NCBI GenBank assembly: GCA_029255685.2
Contig: CM055316.2
Span: 73,795,237-73,859,236 of the forward strand
Length of the DNA stretch: 64,000 nt
Origin: Silene conica
Lineage: Eukaryota > Streptophyta > Magnoliopsida > Caryophyllales > Caryophyllaceae
Direction of reading: 5' to 3'
Of this stretch, positions 22,348 through 33,700 are shown piece by piece. The notes under the pieces were generated by a model. It saw nothing but the letters and a program-made list of their open reading frames with translations, did no database searches and was not told where the DNA came from. Position 1 is the first letter of the stretch; each line of letters opens with the position of its first letter. The position numbers and the translations under genes are program-made.

Positions 22348-22636
22348 ATTTTACCGATGAGCATGATATAATATAGTTATATATCATTAAAAAATAAAAA
22401 CAGATCATTATATCTTTATGATTAACTATATTGATTTAAAATTTTAAATTAGGCCCGTGAATTTCACGGGTTAAAAGCTAGTATATACATAATTTAATGA
22501 ACATACGTAATAGCCAATGAAATCGCTCCAAAAGTTCCTCTTTTAAGTATATAGATAAATAGAAATGAGTGTTATTTTAGATATAATTTTATTAAAGATA
22601 GAATTTAGATAGTTACAATTCTCCTTACAATAAGGA
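22348..22636 (+). repeat. 289 bp direct repeat, copy 2, with Helitron 3' end
   Basis: Matches 6539-6827 over its full length with two substitutions. The Helitron hairpin lies at 22454-22470 and CTAG at 22478-22481. Sequence beyond copy 2 (AGTTGTTACAAG...) has no counterpart on the left side of the CACTA element. Confidence 0.9.
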
Positions 22637-23206
22637 AGTTGTTACAAGTTGTTACACGGAAGACTCCTTGTGGGAGTCAGTTTAGGGGTTGATTCCGGTC
22701 GTGCTAAGTGCCCTATATATAGGGTCTTGGTCAAACAGTTTGTTTTGATAATAAAACATCAAATATTCAAGAATTAATCAAATTTTCAGGTTTATAAGTT
22801 TTCTTATATTCTTGGGTTCATTGAACCGACATCGTTGTTATTTGTTCGATGATTTTATACGGAGGATGATTTTCAATGTGATACTCGTACTTAACCAAAT
22901 GAAAACCTAAACCGTAAGCAACTTCATTACTATGGTCGAATGTTTGTTCAAAGGTATGAAATGTATTATCAAATACGAAATTATCAATATAATCAACACC
23001 TTCTCCTTGAGCATTTTCAGTGTTTACCTAATTAACATTGTAGACTCTTTTTCAAAATAAATTTTAGTATTTACCTAATTAACATTGTAGACATTTTTTT
23101 CAAAGAAATGACTCATAAATTACATGAACTATCACATATTTATTCATGTAATTTACATGAACATGCCTACATGTTATGTTACTTACATGAACATGTATGA
23201 GTTTAT
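22637..23206. other. Gene-free stretch, possible old LTR-like sequence
   Basis: CCTATATATAGGG at about 22712 resembles a TATA region and may belong to an old LTR, but no ends were found. A 25 bp phrase containing ACCTAATTAACATTGTAGAC occurs twice near 23025 and 23072. Repeated TTCATGTAATTTACATGAA palindromes occur from 23140 onward. Confidence 0.35.
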
Positions 23207-23713
23207 TTAGGGCTGTTAATGAGACGAGATCGGCTCGGTCAAAGCTCGGTCAAAGCTCGACTCGTGTGAGCTCGACTCGAGCTCGGCTTGAGAGCTTAAC
23301 GAGTCAAGCCGAGCAAAGGCTGACTCGACTCAAAAAGCTCGCGAGCGTCTCGAACATTTGAGATTAGATAAGATATTAATCATATTTTATAAAAATATTT
23401 TTTCATTATTATATCTTTGTAGCATATATATCAAATGTCTTCTTGATTTGCTAAATATTTTTACATAAAATCTTTGAACCTTGTTATGCAAAATATCAGA
23501 AGAAAAAAATAAAAAAAAACTAAACAATTTTATATAGGCTCGATTTGGCTCGAGTTTGGCTCGAGCTCGTGTTAAAGCTCGCAAGCTTTGTAACGAGCGC
23601 ATTTTTTTCAAACTCGGGTAAGATCGGCTCGAGCTCGAGCTCAAGTTTTGGTAATCGAGCACAAGCCGAAAAAGGCCAGGCTCGGGCTCAGCTCGACTCG
23701 TTAACACCCCTAT
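23207..23713. mobile_element. TIR element rich in GAGCTCG motifs (MITE-like)
   Basis: The edges are inverted: AGGGCTGTTAATGAG on the left and, read in reverse complement, AGGGGTGTTAACGAG on the right. The arms are full of GGCTCGAGCTCG motifs that pair with each other. Ends of this type are common in plant hAT-derived MITEs, but no clean 8 bp duplication was found. Confidence 0.55.
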
Positions 23714-23879
23714 TCATTCATGTAAATGACATGACTTGGCCCCGATTCATTCATGTAATTTACATGAAAAGGCCCTGGCTTATTCATGTAATTTATATAA
23801 AATGACGGGACTATGAGTCTATGACCTTGACAGGGGCAGGTTGTGCTGAGCTAGCACACAAGCTAAAGAAATTTGGGTC

Positions 23880-24300
23880 GGAGGTAATGGGTGGGTTGAC
23901 CCTATAGCTGTACACTGGGTTGGGCTAGGGCGGTCCGGGCCAATCTGGAGGCGGGCTAGGCCAAGAAAAATCGGCCCTGGCAAACAACGTCGGGTTGGGC
24001 TGGGCCAAGAAAAGCCAGCCCTGGTCCAGCATTGTGGGGTTGTTAGTTGTGTTAATGGTCTGAATTTGTGTTAATTGTGTTAGTTTTGTTAGTGGGCTAG
24101 GCCGAGCCGGACTGGGCTGTATTTCGCACAGGGCTGCTGATTGGGTTGGGCTGACAGAATCTGGCCCTGGTCCTATTCGCTATCGGACTGGGCTGGTCTA
24201 GCCTAATCCTGTACAACTAGAAAAATTGGCCATGTAACAGGGCTGGGTCGGACCAAGCTGACCCGCTATGTTGTCCAGCTCTAATTGGCCCTAACTAATC
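23880..24300. repeat. GGGCTGGGCC-rich imperfect repeats
   Basis: GC-rich, strand-asymmetric sequence with many imperfect GGGTTGGGCTGGGCC units. It ends about 170 bp before the ASCH gene start, so it could form part of the promoter region. No coding signal. Confidence 0.5.
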
Positions 24301-24471
24301 GCATGTTAGATAAACCTATTACTAGATCTCGTAAACTGGTCAATTCGGGTTAGAATTGTTCCAGTTTTCAAGAATTTAGGTTGTGTAAATTCAAATTATT
24401 TCAGATTTCGGATCAAAACCGGCTAATTTTGTTTTACCGCAGTAGATTCAGAAAAGTCAAAGGTGAAGAAG

Positions 24472-27400
24472 ATGAGAAGAAGCAATGGTGGGAATTACAC
24501 AAACCCATGTTTAACTATGCATCAACCATGGGCTTCTCTTCTCATTCATGGCATTAAGCGTGTTGAAGGTCGTTCGTGGCCTTCTCCTATTCGAGGTTAT
24601 TTTATTTTATTTTATTTTTTCTGATATGAAGTGCTATGGAGTAATTTTGATGGGTATCTTAGTTTTGATGGGTAATTTTTTTGGGTTTTCTGTTCAATTG
24701 ATTAATTGTTAGCTATATTTTGGCTTTTGCAATTATGTTAATTAATTTGATCATATTAGAGGTGAATTTGATGCGAATGCATGTTCTTTTTGGTATTTTA
24801 CATTTATTTTGTGGGGCTTTTGGGAGATGGGAAAGTGGCATCATAGTTTCTGCTAAAGCTGAGTGATTTTTGAATAATTTGAAAATTAAATAAAAACCCA
24901 TGTTTTATCAATTACAAGGGTAAGACTGCGTACATCCGAACCCCCTTACCTTGCAATTTGCAGGAGTTTTTGAGTTGTTGTGGTTGTTGTTGTTGTTGTT
25001 GTTGTGGTGGTTGTTATGGTTGTTGAAATGTCTTTAAGGGTGTGTTTGGATAAGAAAAATGGAGGGAAAGGGAGGGGAGGGAGAAGGAGGGAAAAGAAAG
25101 GGAAGGGAGGGGAGGGAAGGGGAAATAAATTATGGTTGTTTGGATACAATTCCTTCCAAATCTCTCCTATTATGGAGAGATTTTAATTTGTCTTGGAGGG
25201 GAGAAAATGGATCCCTCCAAATCTCTCCCCTCCATTTCTCTTCCACCCTTATTCCCTATCCAAACAAGGAATTCTAAATCCCTTACTCTCCCTCCCTTTC
25301 TTTTCCCTCCAAAACCCCCAATCCAAACACACCCTAAGAGTTGAAAGGGTTTTAGACAGTTGACTCGGTAGGATGTGGAAATTTGGAGTTGTTGAACTTT
25401 TGCTAGGGAAGAACTACTGGAAATAGTTGGGATATTTTGGATATAGATATACAGATGTTTTTGGTGCTTTTGAATTTTGATTGCTAGATTTATTCTTTGA
25501 ACTTGTGTCTGAAAGATGTAGCTTTGCTGATGAATCTCATAGGGTGTCGCGTATCTCGATTGGAATTTGATAAGTAAACTCTTTGTTAATGTAGATTCGA
25601 GTCAGGAAAACATTTTTTCTGCTTTTGTAAGTCGAATGTCAAAGGTCATGGCTTAAATAAAGTACTATATGCTTGTAATGTGTGCTTTGGATGTATGCTG
25701 TTTTGTGATCTGAAATGTGTTTCTTGGCATCTGATATTTGTTATTGGCTGATGAAGGTCGTCTTTGGATCCATGCTGCAAGTAAGGTCCCTGAGCCTGAA
25801 ACCATAAAAGCGATGGAGGATTTCTATAGGGAAATCTATGCAGTTAATGGAATATCAGACCTGAAGTTCCCAGAAAACTATCCAGTCTCACGGTTGTTAG
25901 GTTGTGACTCTTGTTTCTTTGTTTTAGAAATTAGAATATGTATTAATACTAGTGTAGTTTATTGACATAGAGAGAAGGCCTATTTGCTAGTGTGATTCAT
26001 CTGTTGATTTACATAGACGGAGCCTAAGACCTGCTACATTTTGGCCGTGGAATATGGTGGAATAAAGCAACCTAGCTTGCTAAACTTTTGCACCCGTTTA
26101 TCATGAACCTAAGACCTTCTATTTTTGGTGGATCACGACTCGAAATCAGTTTGGAATTAGTTTGACCGATCAAGTCGAGCTTTAACCAAGCTTATTCCGA
26201 GTGCTCTACGAGCCGGCTCATATCATTTACAGCCCTAAGTAGGAGCCTTAAATGAACTGGGGTAATGTTGTTGTCTCAATGTTCGGTATTTTTGTCATGG
26301 TGGTTATTTTACTTTAACTTTTGATATGTTTTCTGGATGTCACCGACTAATGTTCATTTAAAATATACCATTGAGCCAATCTGCCTTACTTGTTTTAATT
26401 TTTCATGTTATCATTCTTCATATTATTGAGTAAAAGTTCATCACTAGATCTTTCCCAGGACAATGTTTAACTTATATAATACATTTAGAAAGTTCCTTTC
26501 TATGAAGTTTCATATAGTTTCCACTTCAACTTTTAGAGCTTCTAGTATTCTAGGTACTTCAATTCCAACAAATGAGCCTATTTTCATCGTTGTTAATACT
26601 AGGTGGTTATTTTTCATTTGTACTCCGTATGTGATTAGGTATTTCAGTCCTTATCTTATCTCCTTACAGAAGTTCCTTTTTAAGAGCAGGTTGTGTTGAA
26701 GTGGTTGGATGTATTACCTGTGATGAACTCCAACGGTGGGAGGAAATGCCAGAAGGGGTAAACTCTATTGTTTTTTTTCTTAGGCTGCCATTTTAATTTA
26801 CTTCTCTCAAAGGCGGCATATAGATACCGCTTCTTATTCTTTGTTTAGGTTTGCATGTCTCCTCAAAGATGAGTATTTTTTTCCTCACAGGTCAGACTTG
26901 AGGGGCAAACAGACTATTGCTGGCTGTGTGAGCAGCCACAGGTAACGCAGCGTGAAAATCACTATTTCCTTTCCATATGCATGAATGGTTAGAGACTAAA
27001 TGGTCGTTATTAATTTTTTTTAATTTCCATGTATTATTATTGCAGAAACTGATTATACCATTTGAAATGCGTGGCCGTCAAGGTGTGTACAACTTGGAAA
27101 GGAAGGTATATGTAGGATTTGGTTATATTTTTAGTTGTTGGATATCATCTATGTTACTTCGTGTCTTTCCTTTTGGGGGTGTAGTCGTACATACCATGGT
27201 ACTCATGGTGATGGTATTACTGACTCTAATCAATCGAACATTGCTCTTAGCAGAGACAAAAAGGGAAGCTCAGATGACAGTAGTAGAGAAAGAGAGAGAT
27301 ATTTTGGTGATTTTTAAGTCTTACATCTCAAACATCTCTTCACACCGAAAGATGGAACAAACTACACCTGTTAAAATGGGTATTCTAATTTCTCTTAGAA

Positions 27401-27986
27401 GAGCCAGAAAGGCAAACTATATACGTTAAAGTTTGTTATAGGAATTATGATCCCTGCATCAGACTATTCAGTGAAGATTTACTTGTCTTCACACCCGTAA
27501 ACCAGTGTTCCTGAGTCCAAAAAGTTGAATCATACCAATCTAACACCTCGATATTTACCCCTATCTAAGTGTAACACATGATATAGTGGTAGGATTTATT
27601 TTGGTGCTCATCATTGGTCTACAGCTACTAACAGGAAACATTCTACTGTTGTTGGGTTTGGAAAATAGATATATGAGGCAGCGCTAAGAGGTCTGCGTCG
27701 GATGGAAGCACCATATCCTATCAAATTTCCACTACCAGATCTGAAGGATTCTTTCTCACTGAAACCAGGATCACTTAAACCTAGGACCTCTAAGGCCTCC
27801 GAGTTAGGAATTTCGGCAAGTCTCAGTGAGGCTATAGCCGGCGCCCGTGGTGCAGCGTCACAATTCTCAAGGGAAAAGAAGGTTGAATCCTTTGTAGTCC
27901 ATGAAACAGACTTCCCTGTTTTACCGAGGACAAGGAACAAATCAAAGGAGGATGATCAAAATGTAGCTGGCGGTAGTATCAACTAG
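24472..27986 (+). CDS. ASCH-domain protein (ASC-1/TRIP4 C-terminal-domain-like)
   Basis: Six exons with GT-AG borders and consistent phase: 24472-24595, 25757-25900, 26690-26757, 26891-26941, 27046-27105 and 27669-27986 (TAG stop), giving 254 residues. Exon 1 encodes LTMHQPWASLLIHGIKRVEG and SWPSPIRG, exon 2 continues with RLWIHAASK, and exons 3-5 carry LLGCVEVVGC and a KLIIPFEMRG block. This is the ASCH domain (roughly residues 13-150), very close to the C-terminal domain of animal activating signal cointegrator 1 (TRIP4). The domain has a beta-barrel fold related to PUA and is thought to bind nucleic acid. The roughly 100-residue C-terminus is basic and serine-rich with no known domain. The start is the first Met before the conserved block. 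A Harbinger MITE lies in intron 1. It is one of two clear host genes here; function in plants is largely untested. Confidence 0.9.
25038..25334. mobile_element. PIF/Harbinger MITE in ASCH intron 1
   Basis: Perfect 14 bp TIRs, GGGTGTGTTTGGAT and ATCCAAACACACCC, are flanked by the 3 bp duplication TAA (25035-25037 and 25335-25337). The interior is a purine-rich left arm and a pyrimidine-rich right arm that can pair. Length is 297 bp with no coding capacity. It is preceded by a GTT microsatellite (24975-25020). Confidence 0.9.
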
Positions 27987-30021
27987 CATATCAATTATTA
28001 AGCTTCAAGGTTGGTTGTTCAGGTATATCTGTATTCTCTTATGATTATGACTTTTGAGGTAATAATTAATAAACTAACGATCTCCAAAATGTTACTATAA
28101 AATAGGGTCTTTCTATGGTGTACGCTTATTTTTCTTTTACGAGTTCTAAGATATACCCCACTTTTTCAAAATTATACAACCTCTGAAGTCTGAACACAAT
28201 GGATAATTCTTCAAATAACCTAAATGTGCGAATTTTGCTCTTTTAAACGTAGAGTTTTGCCAATTTTTGTTGATTTCTCATCCGTACATACTACATAGAG
28301 CCATTAACATAATCATTGTTTTTTCATCAGTAAATAACTTTTCAACACACAATTTAACCATTTACAAATCAGAATTATAATACTTTGGGTAATCTTCGAA
28401 CTAATCATTGAGTTTACATTAGATGGTTTAGTGAAAAACCCTAAAATATATTTTGTGGATTTGCATATCCTTCATGTGCTTTTGTCTTTAGTTTAATGGG
28501 GATGGATTGCTTACAAACTAGCTCATAGTAGTTTAATGGTGATGAATAACTTGAGCTGATCTCTCCAACTACCATGTTATGGATCTTATAAGAATCATAT
28601 GTGATATGAATATGTTGCCTCATTTGATGTCTCATCTTATATCCCATTTTACCCTCCTTTCGAGTTATGACAGAGTATGTTTTAAAATAAAGACGGGTAA
28701 TAAATGTGCTAATTTACTGATGTATGTCAGCTATGTTACTCGGACTCGGTTGATAGTTAGAAGTATCTGATGACACGGGTGTGTGTTGAAGTGTCGGATT
28801 TGGTTATCGGGAAAAAAAATCATGTTTCTCGTCTAAATGAAATGTCCGAGTGAGAGCCCATGTCTGAGTGTCGAGTGTCCAATATGGTAGTATGTGAGAG
28901 GAGGATGAGACACGAGATGAGAAACTAAATGGGTAGATGATCTTCACACGAGAAGTACAGGGAAGATAAAGTTTGATTATTGATTAGGAAAATATAATGC
29001 ATCTTGTTTAACACCATTTTCATCACTATAGCATCTTGTTGACCCCTGCATCTCCCTCCTAATAGAATCCATTACATACTACATAGCATTTGCTATTGCA
29101 TCCCACCGAATAAAACGATCTTTCCCATATTCCTGGTAAATTTAGCAGGCTGCTGTTTGTTTAGGATCATATAACCATTGATAAGAGTTATTATATATAT
29201 TGCAGGTCTCTTTTGCAGTTGCCATGGCAGTGTGACTTTCATGGCATGAGATTATGATCAAACATTCGACATGGGCGGGAATCTCTTGGTTAGGTGGCAT
29301 CTGTAAATATGTCAAATTTCTACCAGACTTGGCATGATAATCGCGTGTAAACTTTATTCATGCAGAATAAATAGTTTCCATGATTTCCCATTGAAACCGA
29401 GCTTGCTTCAGCTAATATTAGAGTAATTTAATGTAAGGGTCAATAATAATTTACATCGATTTCGATAGTACTGAAACTCGGTGTAGGTGTATTGACCATC
29501 AATTGATATTTGCTGCTTTTTGAATTATATCAACGTGAAGATCAAGAACCCTCAAATATCTGGAATATCATGTACTGGGTGGGTAACTGGGTTGGATGAA
29601 GATGGATTACTTCAAGAGGAGTCGTACACAGAGGATCTTCCTTATCATGCGCCGGGGCTCTACGATTGTGGCCTAACTAACTCTCAAAAAAAATATAAGA
29701 AACTTTTTGTATTTTAACAGACTGACCCCTCTCTCGATAAAAGCTCCAAGTAAGACTAGACTCAAAATTTTACATTGAAAATATGGAAAAAAGTAATAAA
29801 AAATGGGAACATTCTCCACTTGCATAATGATTAATGAGATTCATTGATTCCAAAATTACAAAAATCAATAACTATATTTATCTTTCCAAACTTGCTTAGT
29901 GATTGAAAAATCACTATTCACAATTTATTAGGCGTAATTATTAGTGACTTTCGAATTTTTAAGCATGGTCACAATGTTTATGGAAACATATAATCAATTA
30001 TTATTCCGTATTAATTTTCAT
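27987..30021. other. 3' region of ASCH gene and intergenic sequence
   Basis: The start is probably 3' untranslated sequence. Beyond about 28300 the stretch is AT-rich. A 65-codon frame at 29520-29717 lacks an ATG and matches nothing I recognise. No RNA gene seen. Confidence 0.35.
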
Positions 30022-30023
30022 TA

Positions 30024-30645
30024 CTCCTTACAACTTCCGTTCCCTTCATTTATTTAACTTTATGTTTGACACAGGCTAGGTAGCACCAACACGGATACGG
30101 ACACGACACGGACACGGGACACGGCATGCCATGAAATTTAGGACAAGAGACACGTTATTTAAATTTAATAAAATATACATTATAGTTATAAATGTTTGAT
30201 TTTATTTTTGTAAAAGTATTTGATATTAATTTTAAAAAAGTGAAGGTAAAACTTGCCCTTAATAATAACTCATTTTCATTTCGCATCCGAACCAATATTC
30301 TAATTAATCTCTTTCGATAGCGCATTTCTCGTCTGAAGAAACAACATTCACCGCAGATGATAACCAAATACCGTGGACACGTGACGGACACGGCTAAAAT
30401 ACCACGGACACGCGTTAGACATGTGCCCAAATCAATGTAGAAAGTTAGACACGACTGTTTAGGCGTCCGACACGTTTCGGCGTGTGTCCGTGGAGTGTCG
30501 GTGTCGGATACGGTACGGCTCATTACGAGAGGTGTCCGTGCTACCTAGGACACAGGATAAAGTTAAGGGTATGAGACCATTAGAAGGTAATGTCATTAGA
30601 TACTCGAAAATGAAATTGGACAACAAATGACCGGGACGGAAGGAG
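30024..30645. mobile_element. Old Stowaway-like MITE carrying a nested hAT MITE
   Basis: Outer ends CTCCTTACAACTTCCGT on the left and CCGGGACGGAAGGAG on the right are imperfect Stowaway-type TIRs, with TA on the left and TGTA on the right. Removing the hAT MITE at 30076-30548 and one copy of its duplication leaves about 140 bp, a normal Stowaway size. Confidence 0.55.
30076..30548. mobile_element. hAT-type MITE, copy 1
   Basis: TIRs CTAGGTAGCAC and GTGCTACCTAG are flanked by a perfect 8 bp duplication GACACAGG (30068-30075 and 30549-30556), the size made by hAT transposases. Subterminal regions are rich in GGACACG motifs and the centre is AT-rich. The copy at 54311-54802 is in opposite orientation. 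Confidence 0.92.
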
Positions 30646-30885
30646 TGTATATTTTTATTAAACTAATCATTACTATAATGGATATTTTGAGTTAAAATTT
30701 TAAAATTTTATCTTAGATGTGTGACTTTTTGTGCATATGTAAAGATGTGTTCATATAAGAAAATGTATTTATAAAACCTCTTTTTTAAACTATATATAAA
30801 TGGTCGTCTATTTAATCGTAAGTAAAAATTCAATTATTTACTTTTCGGCCCCCCTAGATAATACTCTCAAGATTCGCCACTGGTC

Positions 30886-31085
30886 GGACATATTTTGAGT
30901 CAATCGCGCTAATCTGGCCTGATCCATCAGGATTTGGACATTATTCGGATCGATAGTGTTAATTGGTTTGATCCATCAACATGGTTCGGACATATTTTGG
31001 GTCAATCACATTAATCTGGTATGATCCATCATACAAGATTCAGACATATTTCGGGTCAATACTGTTAATATGGTCAAACCATCGC
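30886..31085. repeat. Tandem repeat, about 54 bp period, nearly four units
   Basis: Diverged units each contain GGACATATTTTGGGTCAAT followed by a TTAATCTGG...GATCCATCA phrase. Unit lengths vary by several bases. Not coding. Confidence 0.75.
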
Positions 31086-31699
31086 TGGATAACATGCCAA
31101 GTCGGATTTAGCGTTGTCATTATCAGGGTAGATTATGAATTGAATTTTAACTCGGTTTTGAAATTCACGGGTTGTTTTTAGTATTTTAGATGAATATGGT
31201 TAATATTATCAAAGATAAAAAAATTAATTATATACGGAAATTTGTTTTTAGAACTTTAGATTAATGTACTAGTTAATAATATCAAATATAAACAGATTAA
31301 TTATTTACAGATAAATTTATTTCGAATGATTTATCACACATGTCGGTATACATGAGTTGTCATATATTTTGTTCATTAGGATGTTACCAATTGCACCATT
31401 TTTACATATGTAAAATAATTTTACAATAAAGTTGTATATTACGTACATATCCTACATTAAATCAAAACGTAAATAATCTGTTGAAACTTAAGTAGTAAAT
31501 GGATAGTTGGGTTGAAAACGTAAATTTGGTTAAATTTAGTAAAAATGTTCTATATTAAACATCATTTGTTGTGTGCAACTGTCTTACACTAAGACAATCC
31601 GCTTTTATTAAACAACCACCCATTTAGTATATTAAATAAATATTTTTTGTATTTAGTATATTAAATAAATATTTTTTGTATTAAAATGAATTGCTTTAA

Positions 31700-32340
31700 T
31701 GTGAAGAATCGTGTTACACTATAACGAATAGTATAATAATTTGAAATAATATAATAATTTCAAGAGTTCAAGTGATTGTGTTTACATAAATTGCTAATAT
31801 TGACTTGAGTTCTCCCACTTATGTATTATCACGTAATATTGTATTGAGTTGGAAATAATATTTACGGATACAGATAATTAAATTAAAGCTAATTGGGAGG
31901 TTGATTGATATGTATGATTCTGAAATTGCTAAGAATGTAATAATTTGAAATAACATAATAACTTCAAAAGTTCAAGTGATTGTGTTTACATAAATTGTTA
32001 ATATTGACTTGACTTCTCCCACTTATGTATTATCACGTAATATTATATTGAGTTGGGTAGAATATTTACGGATATAATTAAATTAAAGGCAACTAGGAGG
32101 TTGATTGATACGTATGATTCTGAATTTGCTAAGAATATAATATGAAATAACAAAATAATTTCATGAGTTCAAGTGATTGTCTTTACATAAATTGCTAATA
32201 TCGACTTGACTTCTCCCACTTATATATTATCACGTAATATTGTATTGAGTTGGAAAGAATATATACGGATATAGATAATTAAATTAAAGGCAATTGAGAG
32301 GTTGATTGATACGTATGATTCTGAAGTTACTAAGAATATT
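31700..32340. repeat. Tandem repeat, about 200 bp period, three units
   Basis: The phrase AAGTGATTGTGTTTACATAA starts at 31770, 31974 and (one mismatch) 32170, spacing 204 and 196 bp. Each unit also contains TTCTCCCACTTATGTATTA and a GAGGTTGATTGATA phrase. It could be a satellite-like seed or part of the LTR of the adjacent Copia fossil. Confidence 0.8.
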
Positions 32341-33700
32341 TCACGGATATAAAATTATATTGCTTGCATTTCATTCGTAATTAATTGAATATAGAACATT
32401 CCATATTTCGCTACTGTATATTTCATTTTATATCCATAATCTCATAATATTGCTTATAGTTAACTGAAGTTTAGAGATTTTTCATGATTTTCGCAATCAT
32501 AAATCTCAAAACTTCTTATGTTTTTTTAAGCGTTTCTAATAGATCTAATATTCTGCCACGTAAGTTTTTGAAAAAAAATTGTGATGCCAAGTCAGCTTCT
32601 TTGGCTCTTGCATTAGTAAAATATATGATATATGATTGTGTTCAAACTGAAAATGAAGACGGTTATAAATATAGAAATCATAATAAATATATTAGACCAA
32701 TTTATTACTTACCCCATTCAAGTAAGATGTTTTTTTTGTATCCAAGTCTTATAAATATAGAGGATGTGTAACATTGTTATTCATTCATTTAGAAATATAC
32801 TATCTCTCTCATTATTTTACAATACGTTATCAGCATGAAACTCAAACTATTGAGCGGTAATTATTTCAATCAATTTTTTTTTCTTTCTTCTTCGTACGTA
32901 TACTGTTTATTCTTTTTTTTTCTTTCACCTTCATACGTACAAATTTCATAAGGCTTTTTTTCTTTGTACTTATAATTATCTCAACTTAGTGAGCGGATAA
33001 CATATGTGTGTATGTAGCAAACAATATTTGTTCAAGAGTAAATTAATAAACACTACCAACTTTAGTCCTCTTTTTCATAATCAATACCAACATAATTAAT
33101 AATTAGTAATCAGTACCAAGATATTAATTTTTTTCTACGTTAGATACCAAGTGGTCGTTTTACTCTAGTTTTTTCTTACTTTAAAAGGTGCTTTTATCTA
33201 AGAGAATGATTTTGGAGCTGAGTGTCTAGAGATTTGTACTTGAATAATGGCTTTTTGGACCTCTTCGAGTAGGTTAGTATATGATTTTCACGTGACTTGG
33301 TACCTATCTTAGAAAAAAGTTAGTATTTTGGTAGTGATTACTAATTATCAATTATGTTGGCACTGACTATGAAAAAGGGTCCTTATATTGGTATTGTTTA
33401 TAAATTAACCCTTTGTTCAATTATGTTTGTCTACAATAGTATTTTTCAATTCAACAATGGAAAATCACTGTCAATATGTATGATTTCAATTTTTGTAATA
33501 CATAGGTACTCTATGTTGGCCTCGGTTGTTGTCTCAAGATGATATCCATTAAGACGAATATCTTTGAAACTCAATAAATCTTGTAGACAATGCAACAACA
33601 GATACAATTCTCCGTGATAAACGGATTTTCTCTCATTTAACATTAGCAACGGCTAATGTTAATACTATATCATGGATATCAAACATAATTGAGGGTATGG
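32341..33700. other. Probable LTR end and leader of the Copia fossil
   Basis: The phrase ACGTTATCAGCATGAAAC at about 32825 resembles the primer-binding region that follows the LTR in one group of plant Copia elements. No clear coding sequence occurs before 33700. A short open frame at 32484-32771 is unrecognised. Confidence 0.35.

Noticed and set aside
24946-25344. Several glycine/lysine or proline/threonine-rich frames
   Set aside because: They come from a GTT microsatellite and the purine-rich MITE arms.
26977-27429. 150-codon frame overlapping ASCH exon 5
   Set aside because: It reads through exon 5 and its flanking introns; the coding signal is confined to 27046-27105, which has good splice borders.
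29520-29717. 65-codon open frame containing GWVTGLDEDGLLQEE
   Set aside because: Looks protein-like, but no ATG, no recognised family and no neighbouring exons; kept only as a possible decayed exon.
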